Shown: positions 10,660 to 25,132 of the stretch, piece after piece | Numbering within the stretch: position 1 is the first letter of the stretch | How the letters are laid out: the number at the start of each line of letters is the position of its first letter | Source: Diadophis punctatus similis | Lineage: Eukaryota; Chordata; Lepidosauria; Squamata; Dipsadidae | Length of the DNA stretch: 64,000 nucleotides | Reading direction: 5' to 3' | Assembly: GCA_023053685.1 (NCBI GenBank) | Contig: JALIGW010000016.1 | Span: 7,966,501-8,030,500 of the forward strand | Notes under the pieces: model-generated | Seen by the model: the letters and a program-made list of their open reading frames with translations, nothing else | Database searches by the model: none | What the model was told of the DNA's origin: nothing | Program-made: the position numbers and the translations under genes

Positions 10660-10878
10660 TGTGGTGGCACAGTGGTTAGAATGCAGTACTGCAGGCTAAC
10701 TCTACCCACAACCAGAAGTTCCACCCTGATGAGTTCAAGATTGACTCAGTCTTCCATCTTTCCGAGGTCGGTAAAATGGGGACTCAGACTGTTGGGGGCA
10801 ATATGCTGATATTGTAAACCCAGAGAGTACTGTGAAGCACTATTAGGTAGATTAGAATTGTAAGTGTTATTGCTATTA
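10660..10878 (+). mobile_element. Sauria-type SINE, diverged
   Basis: The GTGGTGGCACAGTGGTTAGA head, a damaged B-box region, then GACTCAGTCTTCCATCTTTC and GACTGTTGGGGGCAATATGC, ending AGTGTTATTGCTATT. It is more diverged than the other copies. Confidence 0.7.
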
Positions 10879-10879
10879 A

Positions 10880-13360
<2,481 letters not shown>

Positions 13361-13368
13361 AGTTAAAC

Positions 13369-13665
13369 GAGGGGTGTCAAACTCAATTTCATTGAGGGCC
13401 GCATCAGGGTTATGTTTGACCTGGGGGGGAGGCGTGGGCATGGCCAGCTCGACATGTTGGGGGTGCCTGTGGTGGCGCCAGCAAAAACAAGCTCTATTTT
13501 AGGTGGCGGCGGCCTTCTGCAACCCTCTGCCAGTGAAAATGGAGCTCAGGAGGGTCGCGTGCAGCCCTCCTGAGCTCCGTTTTCACTGGCAGAGGCACCA
13601 TGTCCTTCGCTGTTTCCAGGGTGGCCCCGTGGGCCAGATCTAAGCACCTGAGTTTGACACCCCTG
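13369..13665 (+). mobile_element. hAT-type MITE (CAGGGGTGTCAAACTC family)
   Basis: The ends are GAGGGGTGTCAAACTCAA and its complement GAGTTTGACACCCCTG. Identical 8-base direct repeats AGTTAAAC (13361-13368 and 13666-13673) flank it. Inside, 13528-13595 is an inverted repeat (CTCTGCCAGTGAAAATGGAG and its complement). It is non-coding. Confidence 0.9.
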
Positions 13666-13673
13666 AGTTAAAC

Positions 13674-15932
13674 TCTGATATTATACAGTATACACCCAAG
13701 CACTGTTTTAGTTAACATGTTTAGTTAACATTGGAGTCGAGTGCAATTTATGCTTTGGAGTCCCCCTTGATTCTGGATGACTGCCTGCACAAGTCCCTGC
13801 AGTTCTCTTGTCAACATTTTTGAAGTGGTTGTCTTGTTCTTCCTAGGGGTGAAAAAGAAGGAATCATCCAGTTGGCTTTGTGCCCAAGGCATGACTAGAA
13901 CACATAATCGCCTGGTTCTAACTGTGTCCCTTTAATCACTATCCCAATCTGAAGCTGAGGACTTCAAGTACAAACTAAATAGATTCTACAAGTTCTAAAG
14001 TGCTACATTTAGGTTTATTGTAACTCACACAAAAGGCTTCAGTAGTGATTAATCTAAAAAGAAAATAAATAATAACAATTGAACATTATGGAAAGAGAAA
14101 GAAAGCATAAAAATTATTTTCCAATCTGTTACACCTCTGTTTTTCTATTTACTATATTGGAGTTACATTTTGGTTCGCTTCATTTCTATAACTGGGGCGA
14201 ACCTTAATTATTTTCATTAATCCATTCTTTTCATTAAAAAAAATTTTCTGCATAACTGGTATTGTGGTATTAGTTCAGATTCTCATGAGGAAAAAATATA
14301 CCCATTTTTTTAAAAAAAGCAAACCTTTTTTAGTTCAGGGAGCCAAGACGACAAGATTTCTCATTTCAGTTCATAGAGATCTCTCTGAAATTAATAGAAT
14401 ATAATTTTACCCATAGTCTTGTCTGAACCCAAACATTATCAAAATTTTCTTAACAGATATGACTTTCAACAGAATATCTCCCATACTGGCGCTATCAGTA
14501 TTTTGATGGATTACAATACTGTGAAAACTGCATTACTGAAGTCTCATCATTCCCTTTAAGCTAAATAAAATGAATTTCAAGAGAATGAAAGCTGAGGGGG
14601 GGAAATAAAAATTAAAAATAGGCACTTTCTTTCAAAAACAACATAATGAAATATCAAAACTCTGTTGTGGAAGAAAAATGGGAAATGAGCCACAGGAGAT
14701 ACAATACTTATTCATTCATGCAGTTTCTAATATCCTGCAGGAAACCATAGTGAGATTAAAGCATATCAATTTGGTGTTTTGTGTTAAACCTTATGGGAAA
14801 TTCCTACTGAAAAAGCAGAGAAAAGATAACATGCTGTTTAACAGAGATATAGTTTAGTCTTTCAGTCCTATCATAATGAAAGCCAGTGTGATATAGTAGT
14901 TAAAACAACTAGGCTTATCTCAGGGAACTGAAAATCATTTTGCCTTCACGCAACTTGCTTATTCCTAAATCCAGATTAACAAAATATGATTGCTGTGTTC
15001 ACATATCATGTTGTGGCCAAACAAAACATCCATTTCATTTTAACCTTGCTTAGTCAAGAATCTTGTCCTTGTCTAATTTCTAGGATAATGTGTAGATAAA
15101 AGCAGAGAAGCTGTATAAGCTGCTAGTTTTCTATGGAGAAGAAATAACAAAAATGCAGTAGCTATGTTAACTACAGATTCTGATAATTGCCTTGATAATA
15201 TTTGATAAACAGCATTATCTCCATGTAAACAAACTGAAATTAATATCCATAATATGAATTGTCATGAAAACAAAAATCTGTCTTTAAGTATAAATCTAAG
15301 CCTTGAAGCCTAAACTTTCCTCCTACTAAATTCATGTAGTAATAGCCAAAGTTAACTGGTATATATATATAAAAAATTAAAAATGGGGAGGAATGCCAGT
15401 TCTCAAGACCACATCTCCTATACATATCAGATCTTGGCAAATTCTAATCCCTTCTCATAACTGAGAAGACTCCAGCTAATTGCCATTGTAAACGTCTTAG
15501 GTTTTAGATCCCAAAAGATAATTCTGAAAAATGATCTTGTTAAAACTGTGGAAGCAGAAACAGGCAATTAATAGCACTTATTTACTACAAGTCTTTCTGA
15601 ATGTGTGGCCTAATATCTTTTTTTCATACCTTACAAACAATGAAATTGAAACCATTGCAGGGTTCACACATATGAAGCCGTGACATGCTAGACACAGAAT
15701 TCTTATCGGTTGAGAGTCAATTACTGGTTATAAAGCCCTAAAATGGAAAGATGAACTGTACTACTCCAGACTACAAATGAAATATCACATTCATGGGATT
15801 TAAAGCTAAGCTCACGGTCCCTGCAATGGGTGGTGGGGAGATACCCTGGGATAGTTTCTGTTTAGTGAACCCCAACAATTTTAAAGTACAGATAGATGTC
15901 TCCACCATGCAGATTTCACCATGTCATTGGAT
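13674..15932. other. Repeat-poor AT-rich sequence
   Basis: No coding frame or named repeat was seen. Confidence 0.4.
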
Positions 15933-16211
15933 CAGCGGTGAAATCTACTTACCTCCCCTACCGGTTTGGAAACACATGTTTTGCGCACGTGCGCTGCTTT
16001 GCTCATGTGCATGCCACCATCACGTGCGCTTTTTCACCCTCTGCGCATGCGCAGGCTTTGCACATGCGCAGAGGGTTAAAAAAAGAAAATGGCGGTGTCT
16101 GGGCGGGTGGGCAGAAACTCGCGCTGCCGCTGCTACCTGTTCTCCGAACCACCGGCGGCCGCCGCTACTGGTATTCCCAAACTGGGCCAAACCTGTAGCA
16201 TTTCATCCCTG
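15933..16211 (+). mobile_element. hAT-type MITE with internal NRF1-like palindrome
   Basis: The ends CAGCGGTGAAATCTACTTAC and GTAGCATTTCATCCCTG are inverted repeats. Identical 8-base repeats CATTGGAT (15925-15932, 16212-16219) flank it. The GC-rich centre holds a hairpin whose arms are ACCCTCTGCGCATGCGCA and TGCACATGCGCAGAGGGT, with TGCGCATGCGCA at 16042-16053. The 143-, 100- and 76-residue frames across it are accidental. Confidence 0.88.
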
Positions 16212-16219
16212 CATTGGAT

Positions 16220-19200
16220 GCTAAAAATTATTACTTTTCTTGTGACCGATGCTCCACTGTCAGGATTTATTCAACATTCAAAAATCAAAATAAAGAAGGG
16301 TATATTTGCAATTAGATAATATTATAGGTAGTGAACAGGTAACTTTCTCCCAGAGGACAAATTACTTTTACTGCTTTTGATATAGTGGTGATCCACCACT
16401 TTTTTTGGGCACTCTATACAAGCTGTGTGCAGCTTTGTGCAGCTCAGTAAGCCATCTATTAAGATCTGCCAAGATTCTGATAAACCTCCTAGATTTTTTT
16501 CCCCATTCTGGCATTGCAAAAAAAAAAAAAAAGTTGCCAAGCAGCTGGTGCACCAAAATACACAGCCACTAATTGGACACTTTGCTGGTTCCAGTTTTGC
16601 TTGTTGCTTTGCAAACATTAAATAGAGAAGGAAAAGTGACTAAGAAGTCTGAATGTGAGATGGAAATGTATTTGGTTCATTTTTCTCCTTGCTAAGCAGT
16701 CAACTTTATGGTGAATTAATCATAAAGGCAAGGAAATTTTTACTCTTGATGGGAGGAATTGTTTTAAAGCAATATATAGTTTTGAAATCACTGAGAAAAA
16801 GTCAGCTATGGCCACAATCAATCCCAGAAGCTCTATTCCTCCTAAGTTAATCAAAACATATCTCTTCTGTAGTTTCTAAAAACATCAGTAAAGGCAGCTG
16901 AAAATACTACCATTTCTTTTCTTTCATCAAATTAGGCTTGGACTACATGTGTGGATATACAGCCATTTTCCCCACATTCATTAACACATTATTTTTCTAT
17001 ATTTCCAAGACATGGTAATTATTAACTGGATTTATAGATATCATGCTTAGCCATGTTTAACTATAATTTCTTGAGTAACAATAAGCACAATAAGCTAACC
17101 ATTATGGGAAAAATTCTAATATTAAAAGTAGCTTCCTGGACACAGTGGTGAATGACAAAATGTAACCTAATAGAAACCATGTGATTTTGAGGTTTAAGCA
17201 GTGGGTTGGATTAGAAGACCTCCAAGGTCCCTTTCAACTCTGTCATTCTGTTATTCTGATGTCACAACACACACTGAATTTTCAAGCCAGTGCAGTTTAT
17301 GAGTTGACACGTTACCTAGACAGATAGTAGGTTCTCCTCAAAGGATATTAAACAATGATCTTACAGCATAGTTTAAATTGAGCAAAAGGTTGGACTTGAT
17401 GATCTATATACAATCAGTTCCAATTCTATGATAAACCAAACAAATGATGGTTAAATATATGTGAACCCAGTCACTGACATCGTGTATCTTACACATCAAA
17501 GGGACTGTGTAAAATCTGGTCACACTTCTAAGGGTTTGGCTTGGCTTTTCTGAGATAAGCACCCTAAAACCTCGGAACAAAACAACAGTCCCTGTGCAAT
17601 ACAGTTTAATTTAACCGAGTCACACAAATTTTGAATGTGCTATACAACCTTCTCTGTAAGGGCAATTCTCAGAGCTAAACATCATTAATTTACACCAATT
17701 CATTGCAAACGTAGCTTCTTCAAAATGTGTTTGTTTCATAGAAGTACACCCCAATTCTTTCTAGGATACTGAAAAGATAGCTCACTGGTACGTGCTCCTG
17801 GGTAAATGTATCTACAATGGCAAATTTATATTATAATCCTCTATAGATTTATGAAGAGTAAACCTAATTAAAAACAAGAGGGCATCCTCATGAATTAACA
17901 CATCCAGCATTGAAAATTCCTAAGTAGTGAATAATAAGCATTTCTCCCCCTAACTTCTGATTCAGATAAAAAGAATCATCAGTCTCACTAATACAAATGA
18001 TAAATCAAGAAGAGCAATTGTATTTGTAAAACTTGAAACAGAGATTTAACAAAATAGCTGTCTCAAATCCCTTTGGGAGGGAAAAAAAACTTTTCTAATT
18101 TCAGGCCATTCTGCAAGAAACCAAAAGAAATCCTACACATTCTGGGTGTTATTTCACCTTGCTTTTGCCTGGGTTGTTTATGTAAATCAGCCAGGATTTA
18201 AAAGTTTGTTAAATTAATTTTAAGTGGAAAACCTCATTAACCTTCACAACACTCCACTAAACAATCATTTGTGTGCTGCTCATGTTGAAGTATAAATAAA
18301 TATCTCAGCTTTGCAAAGTAAGTTAATTTCAAACTATGTGTTTTTACGTGTTTCTTTTAAAAAAAACTATTGCTAAGTAAAAACAGACAGCTTTGCAAAT
18401 GGATTGATGCTATTATTATTTGCCTTCAAAATTTAAAGGTCTTTCAAATTTCTTAACACATTCCATTTATATGTCTTCATAACTGTCAGTAGATCTATAG
18501 GAGGCACCACGAAAGAAAAAGATCAATTTCTGTCATTGGAGAAGAATCAATCCTTGTTCTTCATTACATTAGCATGAACTGCAACCTCATACCGTTTGGC
18601 AACACGAGTAAGAATTTGCTCATAGCAAGTTCAATCCAGTTAAGCTGCTATCGCTCTCATTGCTTCCAATGAAAGGAAATTAAATAAATCTTTTTAATAT
18701 TTGGTTAAGGTACAATCTACTCAGCAGTTAGTCCCTTTGAGTTTAATTGGCTTTTCCCTCAGGTGCAGCAATGTAGTTTTAGAGCTTAAATACTTGAACT
18801 TATATCAGTGGGCTTCTGGCACAATAGGCTTAATTTTGGGTAGATTGTGTCGAATCATTCTGCTCAAAACTTGTAATTCATCAATAAATCAATACAGAAT
18901 GCAATGATTAAGTTTCAGTGCTAAAAGCCTAACTCTTGTTAAAGTAATAGAACCTAGTCTTCACATTTTTGACACCTGGCCCCCTTGAATATGTCCCTCA
19001 CCAAATGATCCATCTTTCAAATACCAACATTAACTAGAAGAATTAGTTAATTTTTAAACTAAAAATTAAAATTAGATGTTGGAGAAAGGTGATGCTAAAA
19101 TTTACTCCTTGCTACAGAATCTACTTTTCTATGTATAGCATATAACTAATTTAAATGGAAGCACATCACATATTGGCCCTACCAGCAGCCTGGAATGGAA

Positions 19201-19549
19201 AACAGCCTATGTCCAAATATGTCCAACTAAACTAAAATCTTACTGAGGTCATTAGAGGACAAGTCAATCATAGATACTGATTTCAGCAGGACTGTGGTCT
19301 ACCTTTGCTGAGATGATAAACTTATTTCTACAGCATTTTACTTCTGCCTTTCAAAGAATTAAAAGGAGCAACAAAGAAAGAAGAACTAAAAAGGGACGAA
19401 TAAATAAAAATGCCAGAAAGATGTACCACCCTAAGCTTCTGAACTATTCTCACTGATGATAGATAAGTTGCATAAAAGGAACCATATTCTTCCACAATCT
19501 TGAATTTTATGGATACTTTCAGCTACTACAAAAGACCTGTGACACATAG
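16220..19549. other. Repeat-poor AT-rich sequence with two small CR1 tails
   Basis: CR1 3' termini lie at about 17195-17258 (GGGTTGGATTAGAAGACCTC, CAAGGTCCCTTTCAACTCTG) and 17385-17435 (AAAGGTTGGACTTGATGATC). Otherwise no coding frame or repeat is recognised. The stretch at 18130-18500 is rich in TAAT and ATTTGCAT-like words. Confidence 0.45.
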
Positions 19550-19925
19550 GAACAGGTGCAGAGAATGGTAACAGCAAGAATAATAAAGAACAAGGAGAGA
19601 TTAAGGCACTGGCGAAGTTTAGCTTTGAGAAAAGATAACCAACAACTCTAACCGTCTTGTAATACCTAAAAAGGAGTCACACTAAGGATGTCCACAATCC
19701 TTTCCTGCAGTGAGCTTAAATTACAGAAAGACAGGTTTCCATTAAATGCCAGCAAAACTTTTGAACAGTACAGTTTGACACTAGAACTAATTTCAGAAAT
19801 AGGTGCTGGGCTTCCTTTATATATTCAAGATAAACACCTGTCAAGCAGAGTTTAATTGGGGTTTCTGCAGAAGTTGGGCTCAGTTATCTGAATGGCTCCT
19901 TCTAGTTTTATGATTCTAAGCACTA
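19550..19925 (+). mobile_element. Old CR1 LINE 3' region
   Basis: The order of blocks is that of a diverged CR1 3' UTR: TTTAGCTTTGAGAAAAGATA, AATACCTAAAAAGGAGTCAC, then GTTGGGCTCAGTTATCTGAA and TCCTTCTAGTTTTATGATTC. Confidence 0.6.
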
Positions 19926-20022
19926 GAGATTTCACTCAGCAGCAATTTTTCACTCTAATTGGTCAAGAGTGAAAGGAAAACCCAAGAAGCAAAGAAAAAT
20001 AAGCGATAAGATCCCATTTTAA

Positions 20023-20158
20023 CAGATTAACAGAGTTGGAAGGGACCTTGCAGATCATCTAGTCCAACCCCCTGCCCAAGCAGGAGACCCTCTACCTAGG
20101 ATCGAACTCACAACCTCCTGATTGTGAGGCAAGAGCTCTACCTCTAGGCCACAGCAGC
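20023..20158 (-). mobile_element. tRNA-derived SINE with CR1-type tail
   Basis: On the minus strand the head GCTGTGGCCTAGAGGTAGAG holds an A box, and GTGAGTTCGATCC a B box. Directly behind follow TAGAGGGTCTCCTGCTTG, GGGTTGGACTAGATGATCTG and CAAGGTCCCTTCCAACTCTG, a CR1 3' terminus. This tRNA-plus-CR1-tail layout implies mobilisation by CR1 enzymes. Confidence 0.8.
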
Positions 20159-20599
20159 TGGGCAGATACTGAATCCCTTGCATTTTGATGCCATAATGGC
20201 ATTGCAAATATTGTATGTTTAGATTTGTGCTATTATTCTCTCAGAATTCTACCCACCAACGACCTTCTAAAGTATTACAATTGAATTATCGAAATGTACA
20301 TAATCTTGCTTTTAGAAAGTCAGTTTCAATCACCATAGGGGAAAGACAGAGCAGGCAGAACAATATTAAAGATAGAACATTGTATCGTATTAATTTTTAT
20401 TTCTGAAGGTTTGTTTGTGAAACAGCTCTTCTATTGTTTTGCAGTATATTTGATATTAATTACGATGCACCTAGTACTTAGCTGGATATCGTACAGAAGA
20501 GATTTTAGGAGTGTTAGTTCACCAACATAGGGACCTACTGATCAAACAATAGTTACTTATGTATTAAATACACAATGGGTGGCTATGGTGATCAAATAA

Positions 20600-22519
20600 A
20601 TAAATATTTAATCAAGTAAAATTTATTTTTGAAGTAACTTTTTAATTAAAAGAAAAGGTTCATTTAAAAAAAGCCACCCAGCTTAAGTACAGTTATGTAA
20701 AGTTAAACCCATTTAAATATTGTTATTTATTGCATTTATGTTCTGTCTTTTTTTCTGTGAGCTCAAGGCTCATCTTGGCAGATCTCTCCTAAAGTTATCC
20801 CTACAACAACCCTGCAAAGCAGTCTGGTCTGGGAGAGAACGAGTGATCCAATGTCATCCATGTGAGCTCTACGGTTGGTTGAGAACCGAAGTACAGTTAT
20901 GAATACTTAGGATTAGATACCGTAATTACAGCACAGTCCTGTGAATGGTTCCTTTGCATCTTTCAATCCACATCTATGAATGGAAGTTTGTGCCCTAAGG
21001 TTAAGTCTCTTCAACTGAAATTAATGGCACTCCAAAGGATTTAATGGAAGCAGAATTGTTCTCCTTGTTATTAATATTAACAAACATACAGCACAAGCCA
21101 CTCATTCAGTTTCCACAAGCAATGAAGGATTATTTCTCCGGGGTGGGTGGGGGGTAAAAACACAGCAGTCTTTTTTAAAATGCTTTCCTGTTTTTAATAG
21201 ATGGTACCTTAACACCAAACCTCTATAGTCCAGATTCACAAGAGAGATCCATGGGGAGGGAAACAGAGGTATGCTGCCATTGCATTGTGTTCATTTAAAG
21301 GTTGGGGGGGGGGGGAAACAAATATATTGTCTAATCAGGACAGTAGAAGACAGCTCAATACTACATCAATGCTGAAGTTAGTTTTTAAAAGGGCAAAATG
21401 TAAATCTGGTTGGACCAGAATATATTGTAGAGGACAGTTCACAAGATGTATCAGGTGGGTGTCCCAGAGTGCCAACATCGGATGGTAAAATAAATTACTG
21501 TACATCACCTAGGTGTTAGTCATTGAAAAGGTATCTTGATCCAGATTTAATGTAAGAAAAAGACCGATACATTAAAAAAAACCAAAGGCTTAAACAGAGA
21601 CAGATACATCCCAAAACATTCCTATGAAGTAATACCTCCATTCCCTCTTATCGATATAGATACACAAGCAAAGCTCAACTGTTCTGCATTCACAATTTGC
21701 AAGACATAGGGTATGTAATACTGCAGAGAAAGAGAGAAAAAAGTCATTTTCCCCCACAAAAAAGAGGATTGTGGAGATCGTTGAAGGGTGGAGATCGTTT
21801 CTAAACGTAGATATTGATCCTACAAAAGGGAAACAAAAGCTAATCTCTAAAATTGAGAGTGGAAGAGTTGGAAAAGCAGAGGAGGAAGAGAAAACAATTC
21901 AGATTTCACAAAAAAGGTTAATGCATTCTTGATTGTGTCAAATTGGACTAACCACTAAGTACCCCATTGTCAAGTCCCAGGACAGGGTTTCAAATGCACC
22001 CTTAGAAATAGATCTTCCTTTGCATAAAACTTGCCAAACTCTCCCTCAAGCTTTTCATTATTGTCAGTAGATTTAAACCCAGTCCTTTCAGTACCATTGT
22101 ATGTTTGTGTAACCCACCCATCCCAAAAGAACAAAATGTAAATTTGCTGTAATATGTAATCGGAAACATTTCTGTATGTACATCCCAATAGTACAGCCTG
22201 AACCATTGATTTCAAGGAATATTGTTTTATATTTGGTAGCACTGGGCAGTTTTTCCTCGTCTTCTCCGCTTGGGGAAAAAGAAAAAAGAAAAAAAGACCC
22301 ATCTGTCTGTTTGCAAGAACAAAAAAAAAAGTAACTGAAGAACACAATTTAATTTGACATGCGTTTGAATACTGATAGGTCAGTTAGTTCTTTCATATAT
22401 ATTATCAATAATCATCATTATCTTCAAGATTATAATAATAGCCACTCAAATATATATACAAACACCAAATAAACAAAAAAGTCTTTTGGTGAGGTCCCCA
22501 CAAACAGAAGTCAGCAAAA
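20600..22519 (-). other. C11orf87: Probable 3' UTR and downstream flank of C11orf87
   Basis: Downstream of the stop codon on the minus strand the sequence is AT- and T-rich and free of recognisable transposons until the SINE at 20.0-20.16 kb. This is typical of a long neuronal 3' UTR. Candidate polyadenylation signals on the minus strand are ATTAAA at 21551-21546 and AATAAA at 20731-20726 and 20627-20622. The true end cannot be fixed from sequence. The 125-residue open frame at 21970-22347 shows no coding character. Confidence 0.45.
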
Positions 22520-23142
<623 letters not shown>

Positions 23143-23784
23143 CTGGAGAAAAGGAAGAGCGAAAATAAATAAACAAATAAATAAATAATTGTTCCATGTC
23201 TTAAGCAATCCAAATAGACGACATGGGACCCAAGGAGTGGGGTGACCCAAACCCTTTCATCACCATTTTTTTTTAAAAAAAATCCTTTCAGCCACAGTAT
23301 GATTCCCACCCCCAAAAAAATCACCATCTGCGATAGGCGAGATTTTTTCAAAGGTGAGAAACGCAGACCTGCATTGTATTCATCCCGGCTCTCCTCCACA
23401 CCCGAGAAAGAACAAGAGCCTTTGCAAATTCGTGGGTCACGATTGCTGACTGCCACGGAGATTCACATTTATATACACCCCCAATAACACACCCCACATT
23501 CCCCCACCCCTAATTATTCAGCAGCTCGCTAGCTCGGATTACTTGACCATTCCAGAACCTCAAGTTCTGGAGGTGGAGAAAGTTTCGACATTGTGCAGCT
23601 TTTGGGGTTTTCTCCCCCCCCGACTCCCCCTTCGCCCCCCCCCACGGCACACCCGCCCCCTCCTGCCATATAAACCCCCCGCGGGCGCCTTCGGAGGAAG
23701 CCCCCGCTGCACGGAGCAAAGGCGAGCCTTTGTGAGAAAGGAAAGAAAGAAAAGAAAGAAGGAAGAGGGATTTCTTTAGCTCAC
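23143..23784 (-). other. C11orf87: Predicted 5' UTR intron of C11orf87
   Basis: The interval runs from a donor GAG|GTGAGC (GT at 23784-23783) to an acceptor TTCTCCAG| at 23143, both strong by consensus. A short intron within the 5' UTR fits a gene whose whole coding sequence sits in one exon. It contains short C-runs near 23620-23645. Small open frames here look accidental. Confidence 0.55.
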
Positions 23785-24190
23785 CTCCTCCTTGGTGTCT
23801 GCGGAACGGGAAGGAGGGCGAGGGAAAGGGAAGATGGCAAGCACGCCCCCGACCACGGGCTGCGGAAAGCGCTGAATGAAACGCCGCTTCTCGCCAAAAA
23901 GTGGGCTCTCAGCCTATAGCCAGCCCGGGCGGTGACGTCACGCAGGCAAGATCTCCGACTGGCTGCGCTTCCCGCCGGTGTCGCCTCGCCGACACAGCGG
24001 GGGGGGGGCTCCTTCCCCGCCCCGCCCCCCCCGCCCGACGCGGTCTTTCGATCTCCGCGCGCCCCTTTTCCCCTCAGTGAAAGCGCGGCATAGAACTGAG
24101 GGGAAAACCGAGCCCGCTTCAGTTCAATATCTAGTCTGAAGCACTTCGGGCAAGTTGGTGCGGTCCCTGCTTGGAAGTGAGGAGGATCAG
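23500..24190 (-). promoter_or_regulatory. C11orf87: CpG island and promoter/first exon of C11orf87
   Basis: Base composition changes sharply from AT-rich flanks to a GC-rich, CpG-dense block. It contains the predicted first-exon donor (23784), a perfect palindromic CRE and an E2F-like TTTGGCG on the minus strand. There is no clear TATA box; CTATAG near 23914 is weak. Transcription probably starts upstream of 23785 in minus orientation, within roughly 23.8-24.1 kb. A transposon begins just beyond the island at 24203. Confidence 0.65.
23933..23940. promoter_or_regulatory. Perfect cAMP-response element (CRE)
   Basis: The octamer TGACGTCA is the full palindromic CREB/ATF site. It lies inside the CpG island, about 150 bases upstream of the first-exon donor. 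That position fits activity-dependent control of a neuronal gene, but use is inferred. Confidence 0.55.
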
Positions 24191-24202
24191 CCAAGCGACA
24201 GA

Positions 24203-24932
24203 CAGTCCTCGATTTACGACCGCATTTGAGCCTCAGATTTATGTTGCTAGGTGAGACATTCGTTAAAGTCCGCGTTAGGACTTTTCTTGCCTTTGTAATG
24301 TACAGCAGTTGATCTAGTGACCGTTGGAAGTTACAAGGGCACTGAAAAAAGTGGGGTGTGACCGTTTTTCACACTTAGGACCACTGCAGCATCCCCATGG
24401 TCACCTGATCAAAATTAAGACCCTTATTTATTTATTTATTTATTAGTGACATTTATATACCGCCTCACAGTGCAAGCACTCTCTAAGCGGTTTACACCAG
24501 TAAGCAATGTATATATTTACATTGCCCCCAACAATCTGGGTCCTCATTTTACCTACCTCGGAAGGATGGAAGGCTGAGTCAACCTTGAGCCGGTGAGATT
24601 TGAACCGCTGACCTGCAGATCAGTGTCAGCGAATGTGGCCTGCAGTACCTGCCTCTAACCGCTGCGCCACCTTGGCTCACTTGGTGACTGATCCCGTATT
24701 TATGATGCTTGCAATGTCCCAGGGTTATGGGATCCCCTTATGTTACCTTCTGACAAGCAAAGTCAATGGAGAAGCCACTTAAGAACCGTGTTACTAATTT
24801 AACAACTGCACTGATTCCCTTAACAACTGTAGCAAGGAAAGTTGTAAAATGGGACAAAATTCACTTAAGAAATTTCTCGCTTAGCAACAGAAATTTTGGG
24901 CTCAATTGTGGTCGTAAGTCAAGAATTACCTG
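24203..24932 (+). mobile_element. Tigger-like (Tc1/mariner) MITE, interrupted by a SINE
   Basis: The ends are CAGTCCTCGATTTACGACC and GGTCGTAAGTCAAGAATTACC, imperfect inverted repeats resembling pogo/Tigger termini. The internal word order (CAGCATCCCCATGGTCAC, CCTTCTGACAAGCAAAGTCA, TTAACAACTG, CTTAGCAACAGAAATTTTGG) is shared with copies at 40621, 43716, 45015 and 51468. A minus-oriented SINE sits inside at 24424-24680. It starts beside the C11orf87 CpG island. Confidence 0.75.
24424..24680 (-). mobile_element. Sauria-type SINE, AATA-tail subfamily
   Basis: Read on the minus strand: GTGAGCCAAGGTGGCGCAGC head, the shared TTGACTCAGCCTTCCATCCT and GATTGTTGGGGGCAATGT blocks, then CACTGTGAGGCGGTATATAA and an AATAAATAAA tail. 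The tail differs from the TTGCTATT-tailed copies. Confidence 0.8.
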
Positions 24933-25132
24933 TACTGGAAACACGTTGCCTTTTATGTTTTTCTTTCTAGAATATCTCAATATGGCCTAGCAAATAAGAT
25001 GCATGTGGATCTGCCTCAAGAGTCGTCATCAGGAAGAATATCTAGGAAGAAATATTCCAAGAAGCAGACAATAATGAAGCATGGACACATAGATGAGATG
25101 GACTGGGCATCACTGGCTCCCACTGCAACCAT
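24933..25132. other. Unrecognised spacer
   Basis: This is about 200 bases of sequence between the MITE and the CR1 fragment; nothing is recognised. Confidence 0.4.

Noticed and set aside
15793..16224. 143-codon frame
   Set aside because: It crosses a MITE boundary and its target duplication, and no domain is visible.
21970..22347. 125-codon minus frame downstream of C11orf87
   Set aside because: It falls in the probable 3' UTR, with no domain and T-rich composition.
23781..24194. 137-codon open frame on the minus strand in the CpG island
   Set aside because: It lies over the predicted promoter and first exon, ends at the splice donor, and has the Ala/Arg/Gly/Pro bias of random GC-rich sequence with no domain.
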